42,746 bases of DNA from positions 1 to 42,746 of the forward strand of contig JBDRDH010000055.1 of assembly GCA_043820985.1 (NCBI GenBank). The letters are read 5' to 3'. The DNA comes from JAAYXS01 sp043820985. GTDB taxonomy: Bacteria; Planctomycetota; Phycisphaerae; UBA1845; Fen-1342. The notes below the pieces were generated by a model that saw only the letters and a list, made by a program, of their open reading frames with translations, was not told where the DNA came from and ran no database searches. A program made the translations under genes and the position numbers. Shown one piece after another: positions 16,023-24,608 of the stretch; the first letter of the stretch is position 1, and each line of letters opens with the position of its first letter.

Positions 16023-17120
16023 ATGCGCATTGCTTATGGGGTGTTTGGCTATGGACGTGGGCATGCCACGCGCTCCGCCGCAGTCCTGCCGGAGTTGCAT
16101 CGTCAACACGATGTGCTGATCCTGGCCGGCGGTGACGCCTACGACGCACTCACCCCGCGATACCCAGTCGTGCGCATCCCAACATTGACGTACGAGTACG
16201 CTAAAAGCACCCGGCGCTCCAACTACCTGACCCTCAAACGCAACATTGGGTCGGTGTTGGATATGCTGTTGCGTGGGTCCACTTTCCAAAGCCTCCTTGA
16301 GGTCGTAAGCGACTTCCGACCGGAGGTCATTATCTCGGACGCCGAGCCCTGGCTACACAACATCGGTCGCCGTCTGGGAATCCCACGAATTGGTTTCGAT
16401 CATTTCGGCATTTTGGTTTACTGCCGCCCACGGATTCCCTGGGGTGATCGGTTACGCAGTCAGCGAGATGTGCTGGTCTACCGCCTGCTGATGCGACGTC
16501 CCGAGCGGGTCATAGTGTCAAGTTTCTATGACGCTCCTCCCCGGCGGCCGGGGGTGTGTGTCGTCGGGCCCTTGCTCCGCGACGAGGTCTTGGCGGTAAC
16601 ACCAACGCGTGGTGATTATCTGCTGGCATACATCAACAAGGGTGAACACCAGTTCACGTCCCAAATGGAATACATCTTACGCGAGGCGGGTATGCCGGTA
16701 CTGGTTTATGGCGTACCACGTCAGGACACACTTGGCAACCTCAACTTCCGTTCAGCCAGTAACCTGCCTTTCCTGGAGGACATGGCCGGCTGCCGGGCCA
16801 TCTTTTCCACCGCTGGTAACCAACTGGTCGGCGAAGCGTTACATCTCGGCAAGCCAATGCTGGTGGTTCCCGAGGATAGTGTTGAGCAACGATTGAATGC
16901 CGCCTCGCTCGAATACATGCAGATTGGTATGCAGGTTCGGCATAGTGAACTGAGTCAGGATGTTCTGCAAACCTTCCTGGAACGCGAGGCGCTCTACCTG
17001 GACAACATACGCCGTCATGCCCGCGATGGGCGCCGCGAGGCCCTGGTGGCGATTGAACGCTACCTCGGTGAGTTGGCTGGTAGTGTGCCGCGGCCGGCTT
17101 CCATGGCAAAAGTCTCATGA
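16023..17120 (+). CDS. MJ1255-like glycosyltransferase (GT28/GT1 fold)
   Basis: The family comprises GT-B fold transferases related to MurG and diacylglycerol glucosyltransferases; the substrate here is unknown. The 365-residue product opens with YGVFGYGRGHATRSAAVLPEL, the glycine-rich acceptor loop of this family. It then has VIISDAEPWLHNIGRRLGIPRIGFDH and a nucleotide-sugar-binding C-terminal domain (FLEDMAGCRAIFSTAGNQLVGEALHLGKPMLVVP), with the GEALHLGKP donor site typical of the group. The start lies nine bases after ftsW stops, with GAGGGTGA upstream. It occupies the place where murG usually follows ftsW, but the body differs from MurG, so replacement of MurG function is only a hypothesis. 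The last codons overlap the radical SAM gene. Confidence 0.8.
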   Translation: MRIAYGVFGYGRGHATRSAAVLPELHRQHDVLILAGGDAYDALTPRYPVVRIPTLTYEYAKSTRRSNYLTLKRNIGSVLDMLLRGSTFQSLLEVVSDFRPEVIISDAEPWLHNIGRRLGIPRIGFDHFGILVYCRPRIPWGDRLRSQRDVLVYRLLMRRPERVIVSSFYDAPPRRPGVCVVGPLLRDEVLAVTPTRGDYLLAYINKGEHQFTSQMEYILREAGMPVLVYGVPRQDTLGNLNFRSASNLPFLEDMAGCRAIFSTAGNQLVGEALHLGKPMLVVPEDSVEQRLNAASLEYMQIGMQVRHSELSQDVLQTFLEREALYLDNIRRHARDGRREALVAIERYLGELAGSVPRPASMAKVS

Positions 17121-18205
17121 GAGTCGCGCAACTCGCCAAATCAGTACTGTACAACCGGTTGGGAGCCGTTCCGCGGCCCGCGTGGTGTACGTACGTGGTT
17201 ACCTTTCGTTGTAACGCACGTTGTGGCATGTGTGATTCGTGGAAGTTGCCGGCCGGACGGGAGCTGACTTCGTCGGAAGTAGCGACCGTGTTTGGCAAAC
17301 TGGGTCGCCTGGACGTGGTGCGACTGACGGGTGGGGAACCGTTCCTGCGAACAGACTTGCTTGAATTGGCCGAGAGCGTGTTGTCTGTCTCACAACCGGC
17401 GGTGCTGCACATCACCACCAATGGCTCACAGCCGGATCGCGTGGAGAAGTTAATTGAGGCTTGCCAGACGCCGCGACGACTGCGGTTTATGGTCTCATTC
17501 GACGGTCTGGCGGAGGAACATGACCACAATCGCGGTCGCCAGGCCACGTTCGAGCGGGCTCTGGCAACCGTGCGGTGCCTGGTGGACTTTCGTCGCCGTC
17601 TGGGCTTGGAAGTAAGTGTCAACCATACGGTGATTTCGGAGAAGTCACTCGAAGATAACGCTGCTCTGCGGGAAATCATGGGCAAGCTGAGTGTGGAAGT
17701 GCACTCGGTACTGGCTTATGAGGATTCTTCGCTCTATGGGACAGCGCACCATGGACGACGAGCCGAGCACCTGATCGCTCTGGTGGGCTACCCTTTGCAT
17801 CCAGACTTGCGTTCGGCGGATGTGACAGGCTTTGTTAAGCGTGAGTTGCGGCAAAACCGGCGGTGTCGTGACACGCTGCTGCGGTGGGGCAAGAAATATT
17901 ACCTGCATGGGCTGCTGGAACGCCTGGCCGGGAGCGGTAACGGGCGGCCGCGTGCAACTTGCAAGCCACGGTGTGTGGCACTCCGCAGTCACGTACGCCT
18001 ATTGCCGGATGGTAGTGTGCCAATCTGCCTGTTCAACACTGAAACAGTCGGCAACCTGCGCACAGATTCCTGGGAAGCTCTCTGGCATGGCACATCCACC
18101 CGTGCGGCGCGACGATGGGTGGATGCCTGTCCGGGTTGTTGGGCCGAGTGTGAAGTGATGCCCAATGCATTATACTCGGGCGACTTATTACGGCCGTGGC
18201 TCTGA
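17117..18205 (+). CDS. radical SAM protein with SPASM domain
   Basis: Radical SAM enzymes use a 4Fe-4S cluster to cleave S-adenosylmethionine and start radical chemistry. The 362-residue protein has the CxxxCxxC cluster motif at C32-C36-C39 (FRCNARCGMCDSW), the GGEP motif (RLTGGEPFLRTDLLEL), TTNG and the SFDG segment. Its C-terminal SPASM-like region has cysteines at about 282, 286, 304, 338, 341 and 345 for auxiliary clusters. The start overlaps the glycosyltransferase stop (ATGA), so the two are translationally coupled and probably act on the same product. No candidate precursor peptide was seen next to it, so a lipid, glycan or polypeptide target remains open. Confidence 0.88.
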   Translation: MRVAQLAKSVLYNRLGAVPRPAWCTYVVTFRCNARCGMCDSWKLPAGRELTSSEVATVFGKLGRLDVVRLTGGEPFLRTDLLELAESVLSVSQPAVLHITTNGSQPDRVEKLIEACQTPRRLRFMVSFDGLAEEHDHNRGRQATFERALATVRCLVDFRRRLGLEVSVNHTVISEKSLEDNAALREIMGKLSVEVHSVLAYEDSSLYGTAHHGRRAEHLIALVGYPLHPDLRSADVTGFVKRELRQNRRCRDTLLRWGKKYYLHGLLERLAGSGNGRPRATCKPRCVALRSHVRLLPDGSVPICLFNTETVGNLRTDSWEALWHGTSTRAARRWVDACPGCWAECEVMPNALYSGDLLRPWL

Positions 18206-18228
18206 ATTCCACGTGATTGGCGTGGTTC

Positions 18229-18257
18229 TTGGGTGGCTGGGGCTGCAATCGTATAAT
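18229..18257 (+). promoter_or_regulatory. strong sigma-70-type promoter of the two-gene unit at 18298-21711
   Basis: A perfect TATAAT at 18252-18257 lies 17 nt after TTGGGT at 18229-18234. Transcription would start near 18264 and leave a leader of about 34 nt to the ATG at 18298. The promoter lies just after the radical SAM gene stop, so the next two genes form a separate transcription unit. Confidence 0.65.
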
Positions 18258-18297
18258 GTCGCGACCTGTCTGGATTACTTCCGCCGATAAGGGAGTT

Positions 18298-20451
18298 ATG
18301 ACGGTGGCGAGTGAAGAGTCTACGCACGTTAAAGATCCTAACCGAACCGACGAGGCCGGCGGTGAGCGCCGCATGAATAGTGCTTTTATACCACTGCCTG
18401 GCCGCTTTGGTGACGTATTACGTCTGCTGGGGCCGCCGCCGGATCAGGCTGGTGTGGCTGTCGATCCCTTTGTCAAGCTGGATACGCCTCTGGGAGTGGT
18501 ACAGTCCTTTGTGGCTGGGCTGTGCGATGCCCGGGGCGAATTGGTATTGCCGCTGGAAATCCCGCTGCTGCTCGATCCCACCGCGGCGCCGCCTGGTGAC
18601 GTCATCTCGCTGACCGAAGTGCTGGCATGCTATCGGGGCTTGCCGAAACTGTATGCCCGGCTACCGGTACCAGTTGGTTGCGAATCGGTACGTGCTTTGT
18701 TTGATGATCTGGGGTCGGTTGGTCCGTTACTGTACTGCCGCAAGCGCCACCTGATATTCGTGGCCCGCTCGCCTAACGCGGCCGGGGAACTTCACGCCGT
18801 GCCGGCGGAGGCGCGGGCATCCATCACGGAACAGGATGATGGTCTCGCGACGGCCCTGCTGTTTTGGGATGGACCAGCCGAAGATGGTAAGACGCCGGCG
18901 ATATATTGTGGACGGGGGGGCAATAGCGCGCTGGGGCAGGCCGAATCGCTCGATCAATTAATCCTCGACCAGGGCAAGGTCGTGCGACACGCGATGGCGC
19001 TGGCGGAACGCGATCCGGCCGCCAGGCAAAGCTTATGCGCCATACACCCATGCTGTGACTGCCCGGAGCGCGAGCGCTGCTACCCGGCCGGGGATGGGTA
19101 TGCGTACGCCCTTGATCGGCTGGTGGTCGCGCACGCCGGCGAGGCGCGCTTGCCGGTAATGCCACTGGGTGAGTGGCGGCTGAGTGAAGCCACGCGGATT
19201 ATTGGGGGTGTCGCCCCGGCGGCGCTGTTCGCGGATCAGCCGGAGGATTGTGACGCGTTCGAAAGCTGGCGTCGCCAACGGGCATTGACGATCGAATCAT
19301 CCGGTCCGCGCTTACTGCTCGGTGGTGAAGGCCAGGGGCGTGAGTTGGTTGAGATCCCGCGGCTCAAACTGGCCCTGATCAACGATTTACTGTCACAGCT
19401 TGACGCGGCCTGGCGGGTGACGGGGCGGCCGCATCTCTGCTGGAATGAGGACACCCTACGTGTGACCTGGAACCACGCCGGCAACGCACCCGCCACCAAC
19501 TGGAGCTTCCGCGCTTTGTTGCGTAAGGTGGGCATGCAACCCGCCAGCGGTGTGGTGAACGATACCGAGATCGACTTGCCATATCCACCGGCATACTCGA
19601 CTCGTGAACTGTTACCGGCCGAAAGCGTCGAAGCGGCGCGTTACTTTGCCGCGCGACGCAGCGTTAACGTCTTCGTGAAGACGGCGCGGGGATCCGGTGA
19701 TAACGAGGCGAAAGTACACCTATTGCTGGAAGAGCTGGGCATCGCGGGCAATCTATTCCATCCCGGCGACTGGCTCAGGGTGGCCGGCCGGGGGTGGGAG
19801 GCTGGTCTGACGCCGGCGGAGGAACAAAATCCCGATGACGGTGCGGGTCTGGGAGTCGTGGGAACGGTACATGGCGATATCAGCGGACTGAAAGAGGGGG
19901 AAGCTCAGGATCGCTGCACGTGTCGCTGGTATCCCTGGTTTAATGAAGCGGTGGATCTGCACGTGGTCGGGATGCTGCTATTCGATACGTTGTTGACCGT
20001 GGATGAACGGGAGGAAGTGCGTTTACATGGGGCCCTGGCGGCCGAGCGCAAAGAGCTGACCAACGCTTGCCAGGCAGTGCCGCTCGAACAACGTGAGCAG
20101 CAGGCGCGGACCTGGATCGCTGGTCGATGTGATAGCGACGCCCCCGCGGCGGTGTGGTCGCGGCGTAACCTGCTGTTTCGCCGGGAGGATCGCGCGAGCA
20201 CGGTGCTGGACGCGTTGACGGCCGAGTTGTGGCAGGCGGTGGTGACCTACGGCTTGCGGCTGATGACAATGATTCCCGGTTTTAGCTTCTGCCCGGACCG
20301 CACCGCCGCCGCCCCACGGACGACGGGTGGGCAACTATTACCACTGGTTGAGCTACGCGGCCTGATCGCGCTGCTTGACGATCATATCCTGCAACGCACG
20401 ACCATGGCACAGACGCTGCGTGCCACTCTGCGCGGCGCGGAAGAAGAATAG
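18298..20451 (+). CDS. unrecognised large protein, possibly a degenerate kinase-like protein
   Basis: The product is about 717 residues, soluble, with no signal peptide. Start ATG 18298 has TAAGG five bases upstream and follows a strong promoter; ATG 18373 is an alternative. I do not recognise the family. The middle has a cysteine cluster (IHPCCDCPERERCYP). Further on, VTGRPHLCWNEDTLRV resembles a kinase catalytic loop (HRDLKPEN) with D, K and N replaced. Later, NEAVDLHVVGMLLFDTLLT resembles the kinase helix that usually reads DVYSLGMLLYELLTG. If this reading is right, it is a pseudokinase-like scaffold; this is inference. It is followed after nine bases by a coiled-coil gene, suggesting that the two products form a complex. 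Confidence 0.8.
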   Translation: MTVASEESTHVKDPNRTDEAGGERRMNSAFIPLPGRFGDVLRLLGPPPDQAGVAVDPFVKLDTPLGVVQSFVAGLCDARGELVLPLEIPLLLDPTAAPPGDVISLTEVLACYRGLPKLYARLPVPVGCESVRALFDDLGSVGPLLYCRKRHLIFVARSPNAAGELHAVPAEARASITEQDDGLATALLFWDGPAEDGKTPAIYCGRGGNSALGQAESLDQLILDQGKVVRHAMALAERDPAARQSLCAIHPCCDCPERERCYPAGDGYAYALDRLVVAHAGEARLPVMPLGEWRLSEATRIIGGVAPAALFADQPEDCDAFESWRRQRALTIESSGPRLLLGGEGQGRELVEIPRLKLALINDLLSQLDAAWRVTGRPHLCWNEDTLRVTWNHAGNAPATNWSFRALLRKVGMQPASGVVNDTEIDLPYPPAYSTRELLPAESVEAARYFAARRSVNVFVKTARGSGDNEAKVHLLLEELGIAGNLFHPGDWLRVAGRGWEAGLTPAEEQNPDDGAGLGVVGTVHGDISGLKEGEAQDRCTCRWYPWFNEAVDLHVVGMLLFDTLLTVDEREEVRLHGALAAERKELTNACQAVPLEQREQQARTWIAGRCDSDAPAAVWSRRNLLFRREDRASTVLDALTAELWQAVVTYGLRLMTMIPGFSFCPDRTAAAPRTTGGQLLPLVELRGLIALLDDHILQRTTMAQTLRATLRGAEEE

Positions 20452-20460
20452 GAGATAAGC

Positions 20461-21711
20461 ATGTCACCAGCGGCGGTACCGCTGGCACCCGCGCGGCTGG
20501 CCAGTCTGGCCCGTCTGGCCGTCGAGTCCCAGCGCTATGTAGATGTCGATAGTGCCGCGCTGGATACGGCCTGGCGTGATGAGCTGACCGCGGTACCGGA
20601 TGAAGAGCGCGCGGGCGTCATCAAGGGGGTCGAGGCATTACTTGCCGCGGGGTCACCCGGCGAGACGAAGCCGGCCGAACCCGCGGGAGAAGCTCCGAAG
20701 GGCACCGTGCCACAATTGATGCAGAAAGTTGCCAGTCTGGAGCTGAAACTCAAAACGGAAGCGGCCCGGCTGGGTGATGTGGAAAAGGCCCTGCGCCGCG
20801 AGCAGGCGAACCACAAGGAAGCACTCAATTCACTGACACTCCAGCAGAAGCAGATCAAGGAACTCCAGGATACTCGTACCAGATTGCTCGAGGATGTCAG
20901 CCGTACCGATGCGCAGATCCGGTTGCAGATAACCGAGACCGAGCAAATCCAGTTGAAGCACGAAAAGCTGAAAAGTTCACGGGGTGAAGTCGGAGACCGC
21001 TACACCGAGCAGACGGAACGGCTCAATGCCCTGGAAGCCGAGAATAAAGAGTTGAGAGCCCAGGTCGAAGCAGCGCTACAGGAACGCGACCGGGACACCG
21101 CCGGGGCGGAAGAAAAGACGGCGGTGGCCGAAAGTCACACTGACCAGGCGGCATATCAGCAACTCTGGACGCGCATGAACAAGGAGGTGCCGGATATCTT
21201 CCTGGACACACACGTACCCACCACGCAGACCTTTGAGCGCACCTGTGACGCACTGGTGGAATACATCCGCGTCTTTGCCACCCTGGAGCAGCACGTGCAC
21301 CAGTTGCTCCGTGATTTGCGGCGGGTGGGAGCCGACGACGATAAACTGAACCGTTTCTATATCATCCTGACCAAGAATCCCGGCATGGTCGAGACCCTGC
21401 GCGACTATCTGGCCAGCGGCAAACGCAAGGGCAATTTCGCCAATCTGTTGCGGGCCGTGCAGGCCTGGGCGCGGGCTTTCGCCAGCGGACTCTACAAAGT
21501 CATTGTTAAGTCACCCAACGTGATCGGTAACGAGCTGAATTACCGCTCCTGGCCGATCAAGCTCGGCTGGGGCGAGGAAGCCAACATCGGTAAGCATTTC
21601 AAAGAGACCGTGCATCGCACAGCGCCTGAAACCGTTGGCACCGAGCTACGCAAGCAGGCTGGGGATATGGCTTACGAGGACTATAATACCCTCATGAAGC
21701 GACAGCGTTAG
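20461..21711 (+). CDS. unrecognised coiled-coil protein, partner of the preceding gene
   Basis: The 416-residue product has an N-terminal helical domain (1-70), a Pro/Ala-rich linker, a coiled coil of about 130 residues (roughly 85-225, rich in Leu/Gln/Glu/Lys heptads) and a C-terminal globular domain with ordered aromatic and basic blocks (TKNPGMVETLRDYLASGKRKGNF, NELNYRSWPIKLGWGEEANIGKHF). There is no signal peptide or membrane segment. The start has AGGAGATAAGC upstream and lies nine bases after the previous stop, so the two genes form an operon. The C-terminal domain looks conserved and functional but matches nothing I know. A structural or assembly partner of the kinase-like protein is a reasonable hypothesis only. 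Confidence 0.8.
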   Translation: MSPAAVPLAPARLASLARLAVESQRYVDVDSAALDTAWRDELTAVPDEERAGVIKGVEALLAAGSPGETKPAEPAGEAPKGTVPQLMQKVASLELKLKTEAARLGDVEKALRREQANHKEALNSLTLQQKQIKELQDTRTRLLEDVSRTDAQIRLQITETEQIQLKHEKLKSSRGEVGDRYTEQTERLNALEAENKELRAQVEAALQERDRDTAGAEEKTAVAESHTDQAAYQQLWTRMNKEVPDIFLDTHVPTTQTFERTCDALVEYIRVFATLEQHVHQLLRDLRRVGADDDKLNRFYIILTKNPGMVETLRDYLASGKRKGNFANLLRAVQAWARAFASGLYKVIVKSPNVIGNELNYRSWPIKLGWGEEANIGKHFKETVHRTAPETVGTELRKQAGDMAYEDYNTLMKRQR

Positions 21712-21754
21712 CATCCTTTGGGGTGCTCGCTTTCCGTGGAGAGGAATCAGCATA

Positions 21755-22675
21755 ATGCGGCGAAGTAGTACGGTCCTGCTGCTAATGCTGATTACGGCTT
21801 CATTATCCGGGCAGACTTCACAGCCGATCACGCTGCGATCCAAACCGGTCGCACTTGCCCCTGTAACTGATCACCGGCTTGACGAGGCTTCCGGTTTAGT
21901 TCGCAGTCAACTTCATCCTGGTTGCTATTACACGCATAACGACTCCGGCGGGAAGCCCCGTGTTTTTTTAATTGATCGGGCCGGGAAAACACGCTTGGTC
22001 ATCAACCTGAAAAATGCCGCCGCGCGCGATTATGAAGACCTCGCATTGGCGCCTGGCGAAAAGCCGGGAACCTATGACGTTTGCGTGGCGGATGTTGGCG
22101 ATAATCCTGAAAAACGAGCCTTTGTGACCATTTATCGCTTTCCGGAAGTGGGTCTGCCCCCCCGAGACGGTCAACCCGTTACCGTCGAGGTGCGGGCGTA
22201 TCACCTTAGTTATCCTGACGGCCCGGCCGATGTGGAGGCTTTCTGCGTTCATCCGCGCACGGGCGATGGATATATCCTCACTAAAGGCCGTAACGGTCGG
22301 AGCATCGTTTATAAGCTCCCGGCCCCCTGGCAGCCGGACACGCGGACGGAATTGACCAAACTGACGGAGGTGGAACTCCCGGCGGCGCAATCGCTGGCAC
22401 GTATCATCACGGCGGCCGACATCGCGCCGGATGGACAGCGCCTGGCTGTCCGCTGCTACATCGATGGTTGGGAATGGCGACTGCCGCTGGACGCTGGCGA
22501 CGACAGCTTTGACACTATCTTCAAGTATCCCCCCGTGCGGTTGTCACTGGTTCCAGAAACACAGGGGGAAGCCCTGTGCTACTCGGCGGATGGACGGGCG
22601 CTACTGACACTTAGCGAGGGGGTAGCGCCGGTTCTATACGAGCACGTGACGTCATCGGACGCCGCCCGGCCGTGA
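21755..22675 (+). CDS. secreted beta-propeller-like protein
   Basis: The 306-residue product has a typical signal peptide (MRRSSTVLLLMLITASLSGQ) followed by a mature protein with strand-rich repeats. Segments such as EASGLVRSQLHPGCYYTHNDSG, RDYEDLALAPG and the later ADVEAFCVHPRTGDGYILTKG are typical of extracytoplasmic propeller proteins of the SdiA-regulated and phytase-like type. The THNDSG plus YEDLA pattern is characteristic, but no catalytic function can be assigned. The start has GAGAGGAATC upstream. It lies 43 bases after the coiled-coil gene and may share its transcript. A role in binding or hydrolysing an envelope ligand is possible. Confidence 0.75.
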   Translation: MRRSSTVLLLMLITASLSGQTSQPITLRSKPVALAPVTDHRLDEASGLVRSQLHPGCYYTHNDSGGKPRVFLIDRAGKTRLVINLKNAAARDYEDLALAPGEKPGTYDVCVADVGDNPEKRAFVTIYRFPEVGLPPRDGQPVTVEVRAYHLSYPDGPADVEAFCVHPRTGDGYILTKGRNGRSIVYKLPAPWQPDTRTELTKLTEVELPAAQSLARIITAADIAPDGQRLAVRCYIDGWEWRLPLDAGDDSFDTIFKYPPVRLSLVPETQGEALCYSADGRALLTLSEGVAPVLYEHVTSSDAARP

Positions 22676-22694
22676 CCATCGTGAAAGTTCGCGC

Positions 22695-22724
22695 TTGCCG
22701 AGCGCTGGGGATGGCGGCTATGCT
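22695..22724 (+). promoter_or_regulatory. candidate promoter of the pilT-like gene
   Basis: TTGCCG at 22695-22700 and TATGCT at 22719-22724 are separated by 18 nt in the 99-bp gap before the pilT-like gene. Each matches 4 of 6 consensus bases. Transcription would start near 22731 and leave a leader of about 45 nt. Confidence 0.4.
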
Positions 22725-22774
22725 GGCATATTAGAGCCAGGCAGCTCTCGAGCAGTTCATTAGTGAGGTGGTAT

Positions 22775-23914
22775 ATGGCAGGTCCGGTACCCGATTCAAT
22801 CATACCTCTGCTGCAGAAGATGGGTGAGATCAATGCCAGTGATTTGCATCTCAAGACGGGTGTACCGCCCGTTTACCGCATTGCCGGCGAGTTGCGCCGC
22901 ACTTCACTGGCTCCCTTTCCACTGCATGAACACCTGATCGAAAAGATCATGAATCCGATCATTCCCCAACGCCGTATACATGAACTCGAGGAACGTGGTG
23001 GGCTGGATTTTGCCTACAATCTGCCGAACGGCGACCGTTTCCGCATCAACGTCATGCGGGCTTGCGACACGATGCACGCCGCGATTAGACGCGTCAAAGG
23101 TGAAATCCCCGGCTTCGAGGAACTGCACCTGCCGCCGATTTACAGCAAGCTGGCCGACGGGACCCATGAGGGGCTGGTCATCGTCTGTGGCGTGACGGGT
23201 TGTGGCAAGAGCACCACGCAGGCCGCGATGATCGATCATATCAACGAGACTCAGGCGGTGAACATCATCAGCATCGAAGATCCGATCGAGTACTCCTTCA
23301 AGCCCAAGATGGGCATCATCAGCCAACGTGAGATCGGCCTGGATGTCTTCGCCTTCGCCGACGCGCTACGCTCCGCCGTCCGACAGGATCCGGATGTGGT
23401 GTTCATTGGCGAGATGCGTGACCGCGAGACGATGTTGGCGGCGTTGCAGGCCGCCGAGACCGGGCACCTGGTGTTTTGCACGCTGCATACCGCCGATACC
23501 ATGCAGGCCCTGGGCCGCATTCTCGAATTCTTCCCGCCCGACCAGCACAACTTCATCCGCAGTTCGCTGGCAAATGGGCTGAAGGCGATCTGTGCGCAGC
23601 GACTGCTGCCGGCGATCGACGAAAAAATCAGCCGCGTGCCGGCCACGGAAGTGCTGTTGGGGGAAGGAATTGTCAAGGAGAAGATTCGCGAGGCCGAGGA
23701 CGCCGACCTGCCCGAGATCATCAGCGGCGCGCGGGAGTCGGGCATGCGTAACTTCACGCATTCGCTGGCTGAGTTGGTCGAGCAGGGCCTGGTCTTCACC
23801 GACGTGGCCATGGAGTACGCCCCCAACCGCGAGCAGTTGGTAGGCTTGCTACGCGGCATCAAGTCATCGGCCCAGTCGCTGGTGCACCGCGTCAAACGTA
23901 CGTCAACGAGCTAA
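22775..23914 (+). CDS. PilT-family type IV pilus / twitching ATPase
   Basis: PilT-type ATPases form hexamers at the base of type IV pili and power retraction. The 379-residue product has all ATPase boxes: Walker A GVTGCGKST near residue 145, Asp box SIEDPIEYSF, Walker B VVFIGEMRDRET, and the His box TGHLVFCTLHTADT. The N-terminal domain begins INASDLHLKTGVPPVYRIAGEL, the usual PilT/PilU start. ATG 22775 is chosen because GAGGTGG sits just upstream; a GTG at 22763 lies before the SD. No other pilus gene is adjacent, so it is a lone copy here. PilU is an alternative name; assignment to retraction rather than extension rests on overall similarity. Confidence 0.92.
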   Translation: MAGPVPDSIIPLLQKMGEINASDLHLKTGVPPVYRIAGELRRTSLAPFPLHEHLIEKIMNPIIPQRRIHELEERGGLDFAYNLPNGDRFRINVMRACDTMHAAIRRVKGEIPGFEELHLPPIYSKLADGTHEGLVIVCGVTGCGKSTTQAAMIDHINETQAVNIISIEDPIEYSFKPKMGIISQREIGLDVFAFADALRSAVRQDPDVVFIGEMRDRETMLAALQAAETGHLVFCTLHTADTMQALGRILEFFPPDQHNFIRSSLANGLKAICAQRLLPAIDEKISRVPATEVLLGEGIVKEKIREAEDADLPEIISGARESGMRNFTHSLAELVEQGLVFTDVAMEYAPNREQLVGLLRGIKSSAQSLVHRVKRTSTS

Positions 23915-23951
23915 GCCGCGGACCTCTGCCCGCAAAGCGCCAGACTATCGA

Positions 23952-23975
23952 GCCGCGGGCTTCAGCCCGCGCGGC
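23952..23975. repeat. REP-like palindrome in the gap between convergent genes
   Basis: GCCGC and GGGC at 23952-23960 pair with GCCC and GCGGC at 23965-23975 around TTCA, forming a compact GC-rich hairpin with a two-base bulge. It sits between the convergent pilT-like and VOC genes. It resembles the short dispersed palindromes (GGGCTTCAGCCC core) found between genes in many bacteria. No T tract follows, so termination is uncertain. Confidence 0.5.
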
Positions 23976-24008
23976 TGCACGCAGGCTGAAACCCACTACT
24001 CGAGACAT

Positions 24009-24407
24009 CTACGCGCTACGATACAACGCGATCACAGCGCCGGTCGGGTCGGCGATCATGGCGAAACGACCTACCTTCGGTATGTCCGTGGGCGGGCATT
24101 CGATCTTGCCGCCCAGCTTCACGCAGCGCTGCGCGCTGGCGTCCACGTCCTCGACGGCGATGTAGTTCAGCCAGCTCGGCGGCACACCCTCGAACTGCGG
24201 GCCTTCCATCATCATCATGCCGCCCTTGGGTTCCTTTTCACCAGGCGGGGTGAACATCGTGTACTTGAACTCACCCATGTCCTGATCGACCAGCTTCCAG
24301 CCGAACATCTCGGCGTAGAACTTCTTGGCGGCCGGAATGTCGCGCGTCATCAACTCACTCCAGCAGATCGATCCGGTGGTCGGCTTTCCGCTGCATTCGT
24401 CGCTCAT
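24009..24407 (-). CDS. VOC-family (glyoxalase/bleomycin-resistance fold) protein
   Basis: VOC proteins are metal-dependent enzymes or binding proteins built from paired beta-alpha-beta modules. The 132-residue product shows the family pattern: SICWSELMTRDIPAAKKFYAEMFGW, then WLNYIAVEDVDASAQRCVKLGG, and the end GRFAMIADPTGAVIALYR. The Glu in SICWSEL and in related positions could bind metal. The start on the minus strand follows GGAGGAGC. It is a single-gene unit convergent with the pilT-like gene. The substrate is unknown; the FAMIADPTGAVIAL ending is common among stand-alone VOC hydrolase-like or stress proteins. Confidence 0.85.
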   Translation of the reverse strand: MSDECSGKPTTGSICWSELMTRDIPAAKKFYAEMFGWKLVDQDMGEFKYTMFTPPGEKEPKGGMMMMEGPQFEGVPPSWLNYIAVEDVDASAQRCVKLGGKIECPPTDIPKVGRFAMIADPTGAVIALYRSA

Positions 24408-24608
24408 CGTTGCTCCTCCGATTCGGATTCAAAGTGAAAGTGTGGCCGGCACTCCCGCGGTCCGGTCTGTGGGATTGTATCCGGTTTTTGTCCCAATGAC
24501 CCTCTCGTCTTCCCTGCCCAAAACGGAGAGGCGAGGAGGTCTTGACTTCGGCGCTTTGTTCGACACGATGGAGTCAGATACTTGAATACTCTATGAAAGG
24601 TGCTGAAT

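Noticed and set aside
24325..24585. Small plus-strand frame between the VOC gene and the lipoprotein
   Set aside because: It overlaps the VOC start and its SD on the other strand, has no SD of its own, and lacks protein-like composition.
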